A DNA stretch of 64,000 nucleotides from Pseudoalteromonas sp. XMcav2-N (GCF_024124545.1 NZ_JAMXSF010000002.1:186001-250000); one strand, 5' to 3'; positions 26,303 to 35,840 are shown, counted from the stretch's first letter. Notes: generated by a model not told the origin, from the letters alone. A program made the numbers and translations.

Positions 26303-26785
26303 ATGAGTATCACCATTCGCCACGCACAGAAAAGCGACGCCGCAACCATTTTACACTTTATCAATGAACTAGCCGTCTACGAAAAAGAGCCTGATGCTGT
26401 GCTCAATACTGTCGCTGATATTGAACAAAAACTGTTTGGTGACGATGTACGTGCCCATGCGCTGATCTGTGAGCAAGATGGCGAAGCGATTGGCTTTGCT
26501 GTGTATTTTTTCAATTACTCGACCTGGCTGGGTAAGTATGGCCTTTACCTGGAAGACCTCTATGTATCTCAGGATCAGCGTGGGCAAGGCGCGGGCAAAG
26601 CCCTGATGAAGTTTTTGGCCCAGCTGGCTCTGGAAAAAGACTGTGGCCGCTTTGAATGGGTCGTACTCGACTGGAACAAACCTGCCATCGACTTTTATAA
26701 CAGTATTGGCGCAAAACCACAGGACGAATGGATCATCTATCGCCTGACAGGTGATGAACTCAGAGCGTTTGCCGAGCAGGAGTGA
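26303..26785 (+). CDS. GNAT N-acetyltransferase (diamine acetyltransferase-like)
   Basis: This 160-residue GNAT has the acetyl-CoA loop RGQGAGKALMKFLAQLA preceded by LYLEDLYVSQDQ, and ends with FEWVVLDWNKPAIDFYNSIGAKPQDEW. The YLEDLYV...R-G-G and W..N..A..FY pattern matches spermidine/diamine acetyltransferases, so polyamine or another small amine is the likely substrate. I chose the ATG at 26303, which begins the fold. Confidence 0.87.
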   Translation: MSITIRHAQKSDAATILHFINELAVYEKEPDAVLNTVADIEQKLFGDDVRAHALICEQDGEAIGFAVYFFNYSTWLGKYGLYLEDLYVSQDQRGQGAGKALMKFLAQLALEKDCGRFEWVVLDWNKPAIDFYNSIGAKPQDEWIIYRLTGDELRAFAEQE

Positions 26786-26786
26786 T

Positions 26787-28814
26787 TTACTGAACGGAAA
26801 AAGAAACCAGTTCTCGGTTTAGCTGCATCATATAAGTCAACAGCGCCTGTTCGCCATTGACGTCACTGACATAACGGGCGCGAACAGGAAGCTGTGCGAT
26901 ATAGTGCAGCACATCATCATCCAAATTGTATCGCCACAGCTTTCTGTCAGGGGAAACACCATATAGATCGCGTTCGTACAATGAAAAATAGGGTCGTTCC
27001 AGCTTATTAGCCAAGCGACTCACTTCTTTATCCCCAATCCATACCCTGTACGCTTTATCAAGTACAACGACCTCTGTATTCGGTGTGCTAACAGCCCAGA
27101 GGAGGTCACGATCTGATACTTTCATGAATCGACTATTCTGAAGATGTAATTGATAGAGCCGCTGCGATCCTAATTCAGGTACCAAAACCAGTAAAGTCTG
27201 TTTGTCAGACCATTGCAGGACTTCCAGTACAGGATACCGGGTTTTGATATGCCGGGCACCTCCCTCGAGGTCGTATACAATTACGCCATCTTGTGTCGCA
27301 GCCGCAAGGGCACTCCCCGAAGGCGACCAACTTATAAAGCGGGATGTTATTGGTGCATCTGGCACTTCCAAAGGATAGCTAGTTTGCCCATTGGACAACC
27401 ATACCTGACGTTTGCCTGAGCGAGTGGAAGTAAATGCAACTAACTCTCCATCTGGCTGAAAACGTGCCGCCTCATCGCTTAAGTTAGAGCGCAGTTGAGG
27501 GTAAAGCGCTGGCTCATCAACAGAGTTTGTCTTGAACGAGAACATCCGAATATCTGTATCGGCATAAGACTCAGTGACCAATAATGACTGACCATCCGGG
27601 TGAAAATGTGGAGCAGATACCTTATGACGAGTTGGGGTCGGCAACACACTTAATCCCCCCTTTAAGGTCAGGTGGTAGAGTTTGCCTGCTATCTCAGCAA
27701 TCAGAAATCGCTCTGACGGGTGAATGCTCACTTCCTCGCCTTGTACAGCTGATACTGCAGGTGAAAACTGAAGACGATGCTGAGCGAGTTTCTCACCCGA
27801 ACTCGATAACAGCACCATGTCGTGCTGGTTATTACTATCCATGCCAAGCACAACAAATTGATCGCGCTTTGGCAGATAAGCATATTCATATATCAACATC
27901 CCCGCAGGGCTGAACAAGGGCACAACTTTCCCGACTTGTGAGCTATAAGTGGCCAATCGCACCTGGTTGTCTGAATATTCCTGCAAAAATGCCACCGCTC
28001 CTTGTTTTAAGCCAAGTACTTTCCCGATACGCAGGTGACTTGAATCTAATATTGTGTCCCCACCGTGTGGCAGGGGCTGATTCGCAACCATATTAAAGCG
28101 TTTGATAGACCAGCGCTGCTGTGCTTCTGAACCTGACTGACACTGACCGCGAGCGGAAACCACAATGTATGTACCATCCAATGACCACCTTGGACGCCCA
28201 TACACGCCGGGTTCCGAGCTAAGACGAAATGTTTGCGCACGTGTCACATCTTTAACCCAGATATGACTGTGGCAAGCATCTATGCTTCGCAGAAATACAA
28301 TAAAACGGCCATCGGCAGAGAAACTGCCATACATTTCTGCGCCGTCACTACTGGTCAGTGGAGTACTCGCTGTAATTTCAATCTTAGCAAGATTCGTTTG
28401 GTTTGCTCGCCAACCTTCTATACTCAACCCGGCTAAGATGAGCCCTCCAAAGATCAATACGTGAGCCAGATATCGCCGCTTTGGCACACTAGCAAAATCA
28501 TCACCAACAGGCAGCTCCAGACTATACCCGCGTCGCGCGTGTGTTCGGATCACACTTTGTGATTTACTGTCTTCCCCGAACGCTTGACGTAACTGGGATA
28601 TACACCGCTGCAGGGAATTAGGTGACACGACCCTGTTGTGCCAGACAAGCTCGGTCAGAGTTGAAAACGCAATCACTTTGCCCTGATTTTGGATAAGCAC
28701 ATGCAACACCTCCATCGCTTTAGGAGGCACAGAGACAGTGCTATCACCATGAACGATTTCGTTGCGTGATACGTCAACAAAGTATCGACCAAGTCTATAA
28801 TGCTTGTTTTCCAT
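26787..28814 (-). CDS. membrane-bound CadC-like regulator with beta-propeller sensor
   Basis: This 675-residue protein starts with an OmpR/CadC-type winged helix (residues about 1-105, with SLQRCISQLRQAFGE and HARRGYSLELPV). One transmembrane helix follows (about 115-135), then a large periplasmic region with TolB/PD40-like propeller blades (GSFSADGRFIVFLRS, RPRWSLDGTYIVVSA, APHFHPDGQSLLVTE, ARFQPDGELVAFTSTRSG). It probably couples a periplasmic signal to transcription without a phosphorelay. It is divergent from an exported esterase gene, its likely target. It stops 1 bp after the convergent GNAT gene. Confidence 0.88.
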   Translation of the reverse strand: MENKHYRLGRYFVDVSRNEIVHGDSTVSVPPKAMEVLHVLIQNQGKVIAFSTLTELVWHNRVVSPNSLQRCISQLRQAFGEDSKSQSVIRTHARRGYSLELPVGDDFASVPKRRYLAHVLIFGGLILAGLSIEGWRANQTNLAKIEITASTPLTSSDGAEMYGSFSADGRFIVFLRSIDACHSHIWVKDVTRAQTFRLSSEPGVYGRPRWSLDGTYIVVSARGQCQSGSEAQQRWSIKRFNMVANQPLPHGGDTILDSSHLRIGKVLGLKQGAVAFLQEYSDNQVRLATYSSQVGKVVPLFSPAGMLIYEYAYLPKRDQFVVLGMDSNNQHDMVLLSSSGEKLAQHRLQFSPAVSAVQGEEVSIHPSERFLIAEIAGKLYHLTLKGGLSVLPTPTRHKVSAPHFHPDGQSLLVTESYADTDIRMFSFKTNSVDEPALYPQLRSNLSDEAARFQPDGELVAFTSTRSGKRQVWLSNGQTSYPLEVPDAPITSRFISWSPSGSALAAATQDGVIVYDLEGGARHIKTRYPVLEVLQWSDKQTLLVLVPELGSQRLYQLHLQNSRFMKVSDRDLLWAVSTPNTEVVVLDKAYRVWIGDKEVSRLANKLERPYFSLYERDLYGVSPDRKLWRYNLDDDVLHYIAQLPVRARYVSDVNGEQALLTYMMQLNRELVSFSVQ

Positions 28815-28986
28815 TCCCTACCAGCCTGATAATAAAAGCATATAAATCATACTGATAAATGACACATAAGCAAATTGGCGTGTACTCCAAGGTCAACATT
28901 CAGCGAAAAATCAGCCACGGCCTCTTCACCCTTCCACACTTCGTATTTAAGCTGCTTCGTACACAATAACAAAGGACTATCCATCT

Positions 28987-30198
28987 ATGCGCATATTACT
29001 TATCGCTATTTTACTGGGGCTATTCTCCCAATCACACGCTACACCAGCCGTCTCTTTGGCGCCACTGGTTACAGGACAGACACTCACAATAGAATCAGAT
29101 ATATTGGATGAGAAAAGAGAAGTAACTATTTACTTACCAAAAAACTATAACCCAAAAATGCGGTATCAAACGCTCTATATTCTGGATGCGGAGCATTACT
29201 TTGAACAAGCTATCGGCGTAACAAACGCCTTACGCAACACTCGTCAAATTCCAAATGTGATTTTGATTGGCGTAAAAACAAAGGTCAGAGTCAGAGATTA
29301 TCTGCCTCCTCTTCAAGGTCCTGCGCAAGGGCGTATGCAGTCTCATATTACTGAGCATTTTCCGGAATTCGGGAGTGCGCCCAGGTTCGCTCTGTTTTTA
29401 GAAAACGAGCTGATCCCCTGGGTTGAACAAAACTACACCGTCCACCCAACTCGGACCATTGTTGGCCACTCGAACGCTGGGGTATTTGGCATGTACTTGC
29501 TGTTTAACCAGCCGACTCTGTTTGCCAACTATTTGTTGGCAAGTCCGGCACCGTGGTGGAGTAGGGCGCAAATCAGTCAGCTGGTTGCGCAATTTAAAAA
29601 CAGCGGTTCCACACGTCACGCCAATCTATTTTTGACGCTGGGAGAGCAGGAGAGTCAAGGCTACTATGCGTATATGATGAATTTAAGCGCTCAGCTTCAC
29701 AGTCACACACCTGCGGGCCTGCGTTGGCAATTCAAAATAATGCCTGGTGAAGACCATAGCAGTATCGTCTTTCCGTCGATGCTTTCAGGCTTGCCCTTTC
29801 TGTATCAAGAGTTAATTTATCCAGATCTAGAGGAAACGGCTAAATATGGCAAAGTTGCCAACGTTCAGGCCTATTTCGACACGCTGTCAAAGCGTGATGC
29901 AACACACTACCTTGCGCCGCAACCAACGCTGGCAGACCTGGCCCATATGCAATTTGAATTTGGCCGCAACAAACAAGCCATGGCAACCTTAGATTATTTT
30001 ACCACCCTCTACCCGGAGTCGGCGTATGCCCATCAAAGCCAGGGGCTGGGGTATATGAAGATGGCGCAATATAGCCAGGCCGTCGTAAGTTTTAACACGG
30101 CACTGTCGCTGCTCGATGCGAACCACATAGAGGATCAAACCGTCTCTGACTTTCTGAATGAAATGGTCACAACAGCCACAGAGAAGTTATCGCTTTAA
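28987..30198 (+). CDS. exported esterase D-like hydrolase with C-terminal TPR
   Basis: This 403-residue protein has a signal peptide (MRILLIAILLGLFSQSHA), then a PF00756 esterase domain with IYLPKNYNPKMRYQTLYILDAEH and the nucleophile GHSNAG (Ser162), and a catalytic-His candidate in MPGEDHSSI. The last 100 residues (FGRNKQAMATLDYFTTLYPES, GYMKMAQYSQAVVSFNTAL) form TPR-like repeats. Related enzymes hydrolyse acyl esters, including siderophore esters, but the substrate here is unknown. AAAGGACT precedes the ATG. Confidence 0.85.
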   Translation: MRILLIAILLGLFSQSHATPAVSLAPLVTGQTLTIESDILDEKREVTIYLPKNYNPKMRYQTLYILDAEHYFEQAIGVTNALRNTRQIPNVILIGVKTKVRVRDYLPPLQGPAQGRMQSHITEHFPEFGSAPRFALFLENELIPWVEQNYTVHPTRTIVGHSNAGVFGMYLLFNQPTLFANYLLASPAPWWSRAQISQLVAQFKNSGSTRHANLFLTLGEQESQGYYAYMMNLSAQLHSHTPAGLRWQFKIMPGEDHSSIVFPSMLSGLPFLYQELIYPDLEETAKYGKVANVQAYFDTLSKRDATHYLAPQPTLADLAHMQFEFGRNKQAMATLDYFTTLYPESAYAHQSQGLGYMKMAQYSQAVVSFNTALSLLDANHIEDQTVSDFLNEMVTTATEKLSL

Positions 30199-30683
30199 AC
30201 ATACTTGGCTTGCATTTCCTGAAGCTCAGGAGGCAACTCTACGCCTTCACGCTCGGCGATGGCAAACATCGCCCGCTGTGTGAAGCCGCCGTAGATGTTG
30301 CCGTCTTTGTCTGTGATCTGCCAATCTTCCACGTCATCAAAGTGACAGGTGTAGTTATGCGCGACCTTCCCCTGGTGTGTTACTGGGGGTGTAACCAAAA
30401 ACACGCTGAGTTCATCGCCTTTAATGCTTTCAACATGCGCGCCAAGGTGCTCCGAAACGCCACAGTCGCTTTCAAAATCTAATTTGACAAAGGCATCCTT
30501 AGGAAACTGACGGTACAGTGTTTTAAATTCTTCCAATGACGCTTTAGCATCTGCCACAGCCTGAAGTAACAAGGGATCGTTCGGATCTGTTTCCAGCGCT
30601 GGATAATCCTCTGAGCTAGAGCTATAGCGGTTATGCAGCCAAAAAGCCAGCACAATAAAAACAACAATCAAACCCCAGTACAT
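30195..30683 (-). CDS. membrane-anchored DUF2314-like protein
   Basis: This 162-residue protein has an N-terminal transmembrane helix (LIVVFIVLAFWL) and a soluble domain with DAFVKLDFESDCG, DDVEDWQITDKDGNIYGGFTQRAMF, which fits DUF2314. I chose the ATG at 30683 because AGGAG lies 8 nt upstream; the frame also opens at 30710. It overlaps the convergent esterase gene by 4 bp. The function is unknown. Confidence 0.75.
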   Translation of the reverse strand: MYWGLIVVFIVLAFWLHNRYSSSSEDYPALETDPNDPLLLQAVADAKASLEEFKTLYRQFPKDAFVKLDFESDCGVSEHLGAHVESIKGDELSVFLVTPPVTHQGKVAHNYTCHFDDVEDWQITDKDGNIYGGFTQRAMFAIAEREGVELPPELQEMQAKYV

Positions 30684-30815
30684 AAGCCCGGCTCCTTGTA
30701 ATTGCGACATCTGTTAATTTGAGCTTAGCAAAACAATACGCAGGACAAAAGCCGGTATTGGGAATATACCGGCCAGGTTTTAGCCCGATCCACCAGGAAA
30801 GGGAAGTCGTATCAA

Positions 30816-31619
30816 TTAGCTCGATTTAGGTGATGCGCTGCTACCAGCCAGGATCCCGCCATCTACGTTCAGTTCAATCCCGGTCACATAAGCGGATTCA
30901 TCTGATGCGAGATACAACACGGCATAAGCAACATCAATGGCACGCCCCATATGACCAAGCGGGATGTCGGCAGCAATGCCTGCAATAGCCGCATCGCGGG
31001 CTTCTCCTTCTCCCAACATAGCATCCCACATAGGTGTTAAAATGGCGCCCGGATGCACCGAATTACAGCGGATAGGGTAATTTTGCTGTGCGCAGTACAA
31101 CGCAACCGATTTACTATGATTGCGCACCGCGGCTTTGCTTGCAGCATAGGCTGCGGCGGCAGGGATCCCCACAAGTCCAGAACGCGAAGAAATATTCACG
31201 ATACTGGCCGCACCGGACGCTTTCATCAAACGAATACCGTACTTACAACCTAGTGCAACACCATCGCTGTTGGTTTGCTGTACGGTATGCCAACTATTCA
31301 AATCCAGATGTTCGGGATCATGTGGCCCGTGCGTTTCTAAAAAGCCCGTGATCCCAGCGTTGTTAACCAGAATGTCGAGTCGACCAAACTGGTCTTGCAC
31401 AAAGCGCTCAACACTTTGCCACTGTGCTTCTTCGGACACATCCAGCAGGTGGAAATACGCATTTTCACCCAACTTCTCACAAAGTTGTAATGCCTCATCG
31501 GCGTTTCTATCCGTAACAATGACGATTGCTCCTTGCTCAATAAAGCATGTTGCGACCGCCGCACCAATCCCCCGGGCAGCACCTGTTACAAGGGCTATTT
31601 TATTGTCTAGTCTGGCCAT
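30816..31619 (-). CDS. SDR-family NAD(P)-dependent dehydrogenase
   Basis: This 267-residue classical SDR has the cofactor motif TGAARGIG, NNAG, the catalytic Ser (NISSRSG) and YAASK, and the C-terminal DVAYAVLYLASDESAYVTG. Asp after the second strand (VTDRNA) suggests NAD preference. The substrate is unknown; alcohol or steroid-type substrates are typical. It appears monocistronic. Confidence 0.9.
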   Translation of the reverse strand: MARLDNKIALVTGAARGIGAAVATCFIEQGAIVIVTDRNADEALQLCEKLGENAYFHLLDVSEEAQWQSVERFVQDQFGRLDILVNNAGITGFLETHGPHDPEHLDLNSWHTVQQTNSDGVALGCKYGIRLMKASGAASIVNISSRSGLVGIPAAAAYAASKAAVRNHSKSVALYCAQQNYPIRCNSVHPGAILTPMWDAMLGEGEARDAAIAGIAADIPLGHMGRAIDVAYAVLYLASDESAYVTGIELNVDGGILAGSSASPKSS

Positions 31620-31871
31620 AATATTCTCCGTTAGTTGATTCCTTTTAAACTAAAAAGGGTAAGGCAGAGTAACCAACACACAGTCGCAGTCAGCCGGACA
31701 TAGAAAGCCGCAGCAGAGATATCATGCAAAACACAAAAGCGGGATAACTTGAAATGATATCGAAGTACCAAAACTGGCGTGTGGACACCCTGCTAATACA
31801 CCATGCATTGCGCTCATAGCTATGAACGTCAATCATAGTGCTCTGTTCAGCTTTGTATGTGATTTGCTGAT

Positions 31872-32162
31872 TTATAGCGTTAGCAGTTGTGATAAACCAC
31901 TGGCAGTCTTGCTTACTTCAATTTCTGTGATCTCGTAATTCGCCAGCCCGGCGAGGTAAAAAGGGTCGTTATATAGAATTGCTTCTAACTCAGTTTGGTT
32001 CTTTGCCTTAGCGAAAATCATACCCCCGGTTCTGGGCACTTTTTTGCCAGACGCAAAAAACACACCTTGCTGATAATACTGTTGTAAAAACTGAATATGT
32101 GCAGGTAGATGCACATCAATTTCTTCTAATTCAACCGTGTACGTTATGTTGACGATAAACAC
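31872..32162 (-). CDS. YciI-family protein
   Basis: This 96-residue protein has the YciI-like ferredoxin fold: MFIVNITYTVELEEIDVHLPAHIQFLQ and FAKAKNQTELEAILYNDPFYLAGLANYEITE. The family's chemistry is mostly unknown; some members hydrolyse small acids. The start is GTG (GTG TTT ATC GTC) with AAGGAG about 10 nt upstream. Confidence 0.82.
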   Translation of the reverse strand: MFIVNITYTVELEEIDVHLPAHIQFLQQYYQQGVFFASGKKVPRTGGMIFAKAKNQTELEAILYNDPFYLAGLANYEITEIEVSKTASGLSQLLTL

Positions 32163-32278
32163 TCAGTACCGCTCCTTGCGCACGTTATCAGATTGGCTGT
32201 GTCAAAAACCAACACAAGTGTATAAGTGCACAACCGTTTTGTAAACGGTCTTCTTCGATGTTTACCTTAAGCGAGATG

Positions 32279-32644
32279 TTATCGGACGCGCTTAACTTTT
32301 GGCGCAATGTTAAGTAAGAAGCTGTCTTTATTGACCAAAAAACCACAGATGCTACTGATTACAATAAAAATCCCATACATAGATCCTATGTACACCCAAT
32401 CATTATTTTCAGCCAATAACATTACACAGGTGCCGTCATTTACGAAAAAAACATTCAGTACAGAAAATACAAATACGCTGCGATAATAGATTAGGTTGCC
32501 AGTATGGCTTGCAAAAGAAGAAAGGAGTAAAGCAAATAAGCCCAGGTAAAATCCAATGACCGACAGTGCACCAGTTTGATAACTAGGATATAACGCCAAC
32601 AGGGAGAGAACGATGGCTGACCAACCCGAAATTCGATATAACAT
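32279..32644 (-). CDS. small multi-pass membrane protein of unknown function
   Basis: This 121-residue protein has four hydrophobic segments and a basic C-terminus (PKVKRVR). I see no recognised family. The ATG at 32644 has AAGGA 8 nt upstream; a TTG two codons earlier is less likely. Confidence 0.6.
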   Translation of the reverse strand: MLYRISGWSAIVLSLLALYPSYQTGALSVIGFYLGLFALLLSSFASHTGNLIYYRSVFVFSVLNVFFVNDGTCVMLLAENNDWVYIGSMYGIFIVISSICGFLVNKDSFLLNIAPKVKRVR

Positions 32645-32803
32645 GTTCAAATCCTTTGAATATAAATTGTTAAAATTTGTAATCCTAACTCACCCCAAAT
32701 TATGAGCTATACAGTACCAAATAGCAACCCATATGAGTTAATTCATTTTCTAAAAGTTTACATTATAGTACCAAATGCCTTTTATACTCTGGCTTTAAAA
32801 CGT

Positions 32804-33373
32804 TTAAAAATCACCCAAAACTTCTCGGACACGATTTCTTAATACCGGTATCACATCAGCCTCAAACCAGGGTCGCTTTCGCAACCATAATTGATTGCGA
32901 GGACTTGGATGAGGAAGCGCAAGCTGTTTAGGTAAACTCGATTGCCAGCCAGAAACGGCCTGTGACACGTTAACATAATCGGTTAAATGATAGCCTTGTG
33001 CATATTGACCAATTAATACAGTAAATTCAATATGCTCAAACACCTCAAGCAAAGGGGCACGCCAAGTTTGTGCACAAATTTTGGGAGGAGGTAAATCACC
33101 AGATTTTCCCTTGCCAGGGTAACAAAAGGCCATAGGCACAATCGCAAATAAGGCGGGATCGTAAAACTGAGTTTCAGTCACACCCAGCCAGTCTCTGAGG
33201 CGTTTTCCGCTGGCATCATTAAAGGGCTTACCCGTTTTGTGCACAGTCATGCTCGGAGCCTGACCAGCAATCAGTATTTTGGCAGTGGGCAGTCCCTGGA
33301 TCACAGGTCTTGGCTCAAAGGGCAACTCACCCCGACATAAAGTACACTGCCGGACACGCTCAATAATATTCAA
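32804..33373 (-). CDS. uracil-DNA glycosylase superfamily protein
   Basis: This 189-residue protein has UDG-superfamily motif A (ILIAGQAPSMTV, 34-45), FNDASGKRLRDWLG and a motif B-like HPSPRN near the C-terminus, as in single-domain UDG family members. A Cys pair, C10TLC13, lies near the N-terminus, reminiscent of, but fewer than, the four Fe-S cysteines of family 4 enzymes. It could excise uracil or other damaged bases; activity is unproven. There is no early ATG: the start is TTG with GGGGA upstream. Confidence 0.82.
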   Translation of the reverse strand: MNIIERVRQCTLCRGELPFEPRPVIQGLPTAKILIAGQAPSMTVHKTGKPFNDASGKRLRDWLGVTETQFYDPALFAIVPMAFCYPGKGKSGDLPPPKICAQTWRAPLLEVFEHIEFTVLIGQYAQGYHLTDYVNVSQAVSGWQSSLPKQLALPHPSPRNQLWLRKRPWFEADVIPVLRNRVREVLGDF

Positions 33374-33529
33374 ATCTGGTTCCCCTTATCGCATCTTATT
33401 ACCAGGCCAGTATATCAAGGGTCTATCCATTTAAAGAATACCCGCCAGCGTGCTCATAAACTATGCGGTATCTGATTTTTGGAATTTGATATTCCATCTG
33501 ACATTAATATTTGTACATTTAACGCATTT

Positions 33530-33548
33530 GCTAATGATAATTACTGTT
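33530..33548 (+). promoter_or_regulatory. Fur box upstream of the DUF3649/PepSY operon
   Basis: GCTAATGATAATTACTGTT matches 14 of 19 bases of the Fur consensus (GATAATGATAATCATTATC), with an intact AATGATAAT half. It lies 57 bp upstream of the first gene of an iron-type operon, consistent with repression when iron is plentiful. Confidence 0.7.
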
Positions 33549-33604
33549 ATTTATAGCGCGATTCAGTAATAATTCGCCTCCCTATTTTTGACCAAAGAAC
33601 AAGT

Positions 33605-33901
33605 ATGCCGATATCGTCTTACTTTGCTTATTTTACTGCCTATCGACTGAACGTCGTTGCCCGCTTTGCAACGGCTATTGTCGGCGGCTACGTGCTCACT
33701 GCGCTGTCCATCAGCCTGATGAGCTTGTTGTTGCCTGTTTCTAAAGTTGACGCCGTATTATTCAGTGTGTGTCTGAGTGTGCTCATTCACTGCCTTATTT
33801 TTATCGCTGTATTTGCAATAAAGCCACTACGTCTCCTTTGCGGTGGATTGCTGCTGCTTGCCACATTGCAATGGATGCTAATCCTGATATTAAAAGGGTA
33901 A
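33605..33901 (+). CDS. DUF3649-type small membrane protein (iron operon)
   Basis: This 98-residue protein has three transmembrane segments and an N-terminal ARFATAIVGGYVLTALSISLMSLLLP pattern of DUF3649 proteins. In other Proteobacteria these occur with PepSY and DUF3325 proteins in iron or siderophore gene clusters, as here. The next gene starts 2 bp after the stop, so translation is coupled. The Fur box upstream supports iron regulation. Confidence 0.8.
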   Translation: MPISSYFAYFTAYRLNVVARFATAIVGGYVLTALSISLMSLLLPVSKVDAVLFSVCLSVLIHCLIFIAVFAIKPLRLLCGGLLLLATLQWMLILILKG

Positions 33902-33903
33902 CT

Positions 33904-35469
33904 ATGAAAGACAGTTTTTTTCGCTCTATGACCTGGTTACATACCTGGGTTGGGCTACTCTTTTGCTGGCTGTTGTGGTTGGTATTTTTTGCTGGCACAC
34001 TGAGTTTTTTCCGTCAGGAAATTACTTTGTGGAGCAAACCTGAATTGCATCTGCACAACAGTGAAGTTCAAAGCTCGCAGCAGGCACTGCTGAATTATGG
34101 CTTTGAACGCCTCAATACAGAGGCACCTGACGCAGCGCGTTGGTGGATCAGTCTGCCCTCTGAGCGCAATGCTCTGTTACGCGTTTCTCACTTGCCCTAC
34201 CCAGAGCCCGGTGAAAAAGCCAGCTGGATAAACCACAATCTGGCGGCCGACAGCAAGGTACCTGTGACACCCAGAGAATCCAAAGGAGGCAGTTTTTTTT
34301 ATAGGCTGCACTTTGACTTACACTATATGGATCGCACCACAGCACGCTGGATAGTATGTCTGGCTAGTTTATTTATGCTGGTCGCTCTGATCTCTGGGGT
34401 AGTGATACACAAGCGTATATTTAAGGATATGTTCCAGTTCAGAGCAGGCAAGGGCAGCCGAAGCTGGCTGGATGGCCACAATCTGAGCTCTGTGCTGGCC
34501 TTACCATTTCACTTGATGATCACCTATACAGGTCTGATCACACTCATATTCACGTTATTCCCCTATCCGGCGCAAACCGTCTATGAAGGTGGAGTAAAGG
34601 AATTCAGAAAAGAATTCTATCCGGAGCGGCAACGCCCAGAGCTGAGCCATCAACCTCTGACCAGCCCGGCATTTACCCAGTCTCTGGATCACTTTTTTAC
34701 TAACTGGCCAGAACAACCCATTTCACGCATTATCATAGATCATCCCCGGGATGCGGCAGCTGTCATGAAAATTTACGGCGCAAATCGCAGTGAGATAAAA
34801 GACGAGCAAGCGGTGTGGCTGTACTCTGGTAAAACAGGCGAACTGCTCAACACCGCTCACCTGGAAAACAGTGCAGCAGCCCAATTATATGGCGGTATGA
34901 TAGCCATGCATACAGGTCGCCTTGCTTCCCCTGGCTTGCGTTGGCTCTATTTTTTGTGTGGCCTCGCAGGCTGTGCCATGATTGCCAGTGGCTGTGTGAT
35001 GTGGGCAAAGCGATTAAGGGAACGTCAAAAGCCGACGCAACCCGTCAGCTTTGGTCTTAAGTTGGTGGAATCACTCAATCTCGCAGCAATTATGGGACTG
35101 CCACTGGCAACCGCCGCATTCTTCTATGCTAATCGCCTGATCCCCGTAACAAACAGTGGTCGAGCTGATCAGGAGGTACTGGTGTTTTTCCTTACCTGGT
35201 TGGCCACCACTCTGTTTGCCGCAAAGTGGCGTAACACGCAAGGCTGGCGTACGCTGGCACTCGTCAACGCCCTGGCCTGGCTAACACTACCACTGTGCAA
35301 TGCGCTAACAACTCAAGGCAGTTTAATTAGTTACGTGAGTAATGGACAGTGGGCACTGGCCATGTTCGATACTATGGCCTTGCTGGCCGCTGCGGTATTT
35401 TTCTGGCAAAGCAAACAGCTTCAGTCTACACAGCAACCACAGCGTGTCCGCAGGGAGCGTACTGCATGA
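33904..35469 (+). CDS. PepSY-associated transmembrane protein (iron/siderophore type)
   Basis: This 521-residue protein has the PepSY_TM layout: TM1 with SMTWLHTWVGLLFCWLLWLVFFAGT, periplasmic PepSY region, HFDLHYMDRTTARWIVCLASLFMLVALISGVVIHKRI, HLMITYTGL, and a C-terminal set of helices. Conserved His residues in the helices suggest heme or metal coordination, and relatives are proposed ferric-siderophore reductases. The ATG at 33904 follows the DUF3649 gene directly. One copy of the 18-bp motif lies inside the gene (34686-34703). Confidence 0.85.
   Translation: MKDSFFRSMTWLHTWVGLLFCWLLWLVFFAGTLSFFRQEITLWSKPELHLHNSEVQSSQQALLNYGFERLNTEAPDAARWWISLPSERNALLRVSHLPYPEPGEKASWINHNLAADSKVPVTPRESKGGSFFYRLHFDLHYMDRTTARWIVCLASLFMLVALISGVVIHKRIFKDMFQFRAGKGSRSWLDGHNLSSVLALPFHLMITYTGLITLIFTLFPYPAQTVYEGGVKEFRKEFYPERQRPELSHQPLTSPAFTQSLDHFFTNWPEQPISRIIIDHPRDAAAVMKIYGANRSEIKDEQAVWLYSGKTGELLNTAHLENSAAAQLYGGMIAMHTGRLASPGLRWLYFLCGLAGCAMIASGCVMWAKRLRERQKPTQPVSFGLKLVESLNLAAIMGLPLATAAFFYANRLIPVTNSGRADQEVLVFFLTWLATTLFAAKWRNTQGWRTLALVNALAWLTLPLCNALTTQGSLISYVSNGQWALAMFDTMALLAAAVFFWQSKQLQSTQQPQRVRRERTA
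34686..34703 (-). repeat. 18-bp motif copy inside the PepSY gene
   Basis: On the minus strand this reads TTAGTAAAAAAGTGATCC, the motif with a final C instead of T. In the gene's frame it encodes DHFFTN. Confidence 0.65.
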
Positions 35470-35798
35470 TGTATCTGATCGCGACCTTACTGTGCTTCAC
35501 CAGCTTCATGGCCTTCGCACTGGCTAAAACACCACACTACAAAGCCGTGTTTGGCACCCGACCAGAGCATGCGCTGAGCCAGCGCTACCTGGTTGCAGCC
35601 TGGATCATGCTTTTACTAACCCTGGTGATAGATGTCAGTCAGGCTGTTGGATATGGCAGCCTGATGTTTTGTGGCCAGATGGCCCTCTCTGTGCTGCTTC
35701 TGGCCACCTTACTCTCTTTTCGGCCAAACTGGATGAGATCACTATTTTACCTACTTCCGGCCGCCCTATTCCTGATCACTGTGTCACACGTCGCATAG
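35466..35798 (+). CDS. DUF3325-type small membrane protein (iron operon)
   Basis: This 110-residue protein has four hydrophobic helices and the MAFALAKTPHYKAVFGTRPEHALSQRYLV pattern of DUF3325. Its start overlaps the PepSY stop (ATGA). It is the last gene of the operon and a strong terminator follows. The ATG is doubled (ATGATG). A motif copy lies inside (35602-35619). Confidence 0.8.
   Translation: MMYLIATLLCFTSFMAFALAKTPHYKAVFGTRPEHALSQRYLVAAWIMLLLTLVIDVSQAVGYGSLMFCGQMALSVLLLATLLSFRPNWMRSLFYLLPAALFLITVSHVA
35602..35619 (-). repeat. 18-bp motif copy inside the DUF3325 gene
   Basis: On the minus strand this reads TTAGTAAAAGCATGATCC, the motif with a final C. It is about 350 bp upstream of the main array. 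Confidence 0.65.
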
Positions 35799-35840
35799 AA
35801 GATTGAAGGGCTGAACTTTATTCAGCCCTTCAATCTTTTT
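35799..35840 (+). terminator. strong rho-independent terminator of the iron operon
   Basis: A perfect 15-bp stem (GATTGAAGGGCTGAA with its complement at 35821-35835), extended by A/T pairs, has a 5-nt loop and a following run of five Ts. Confidence 0.95.
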
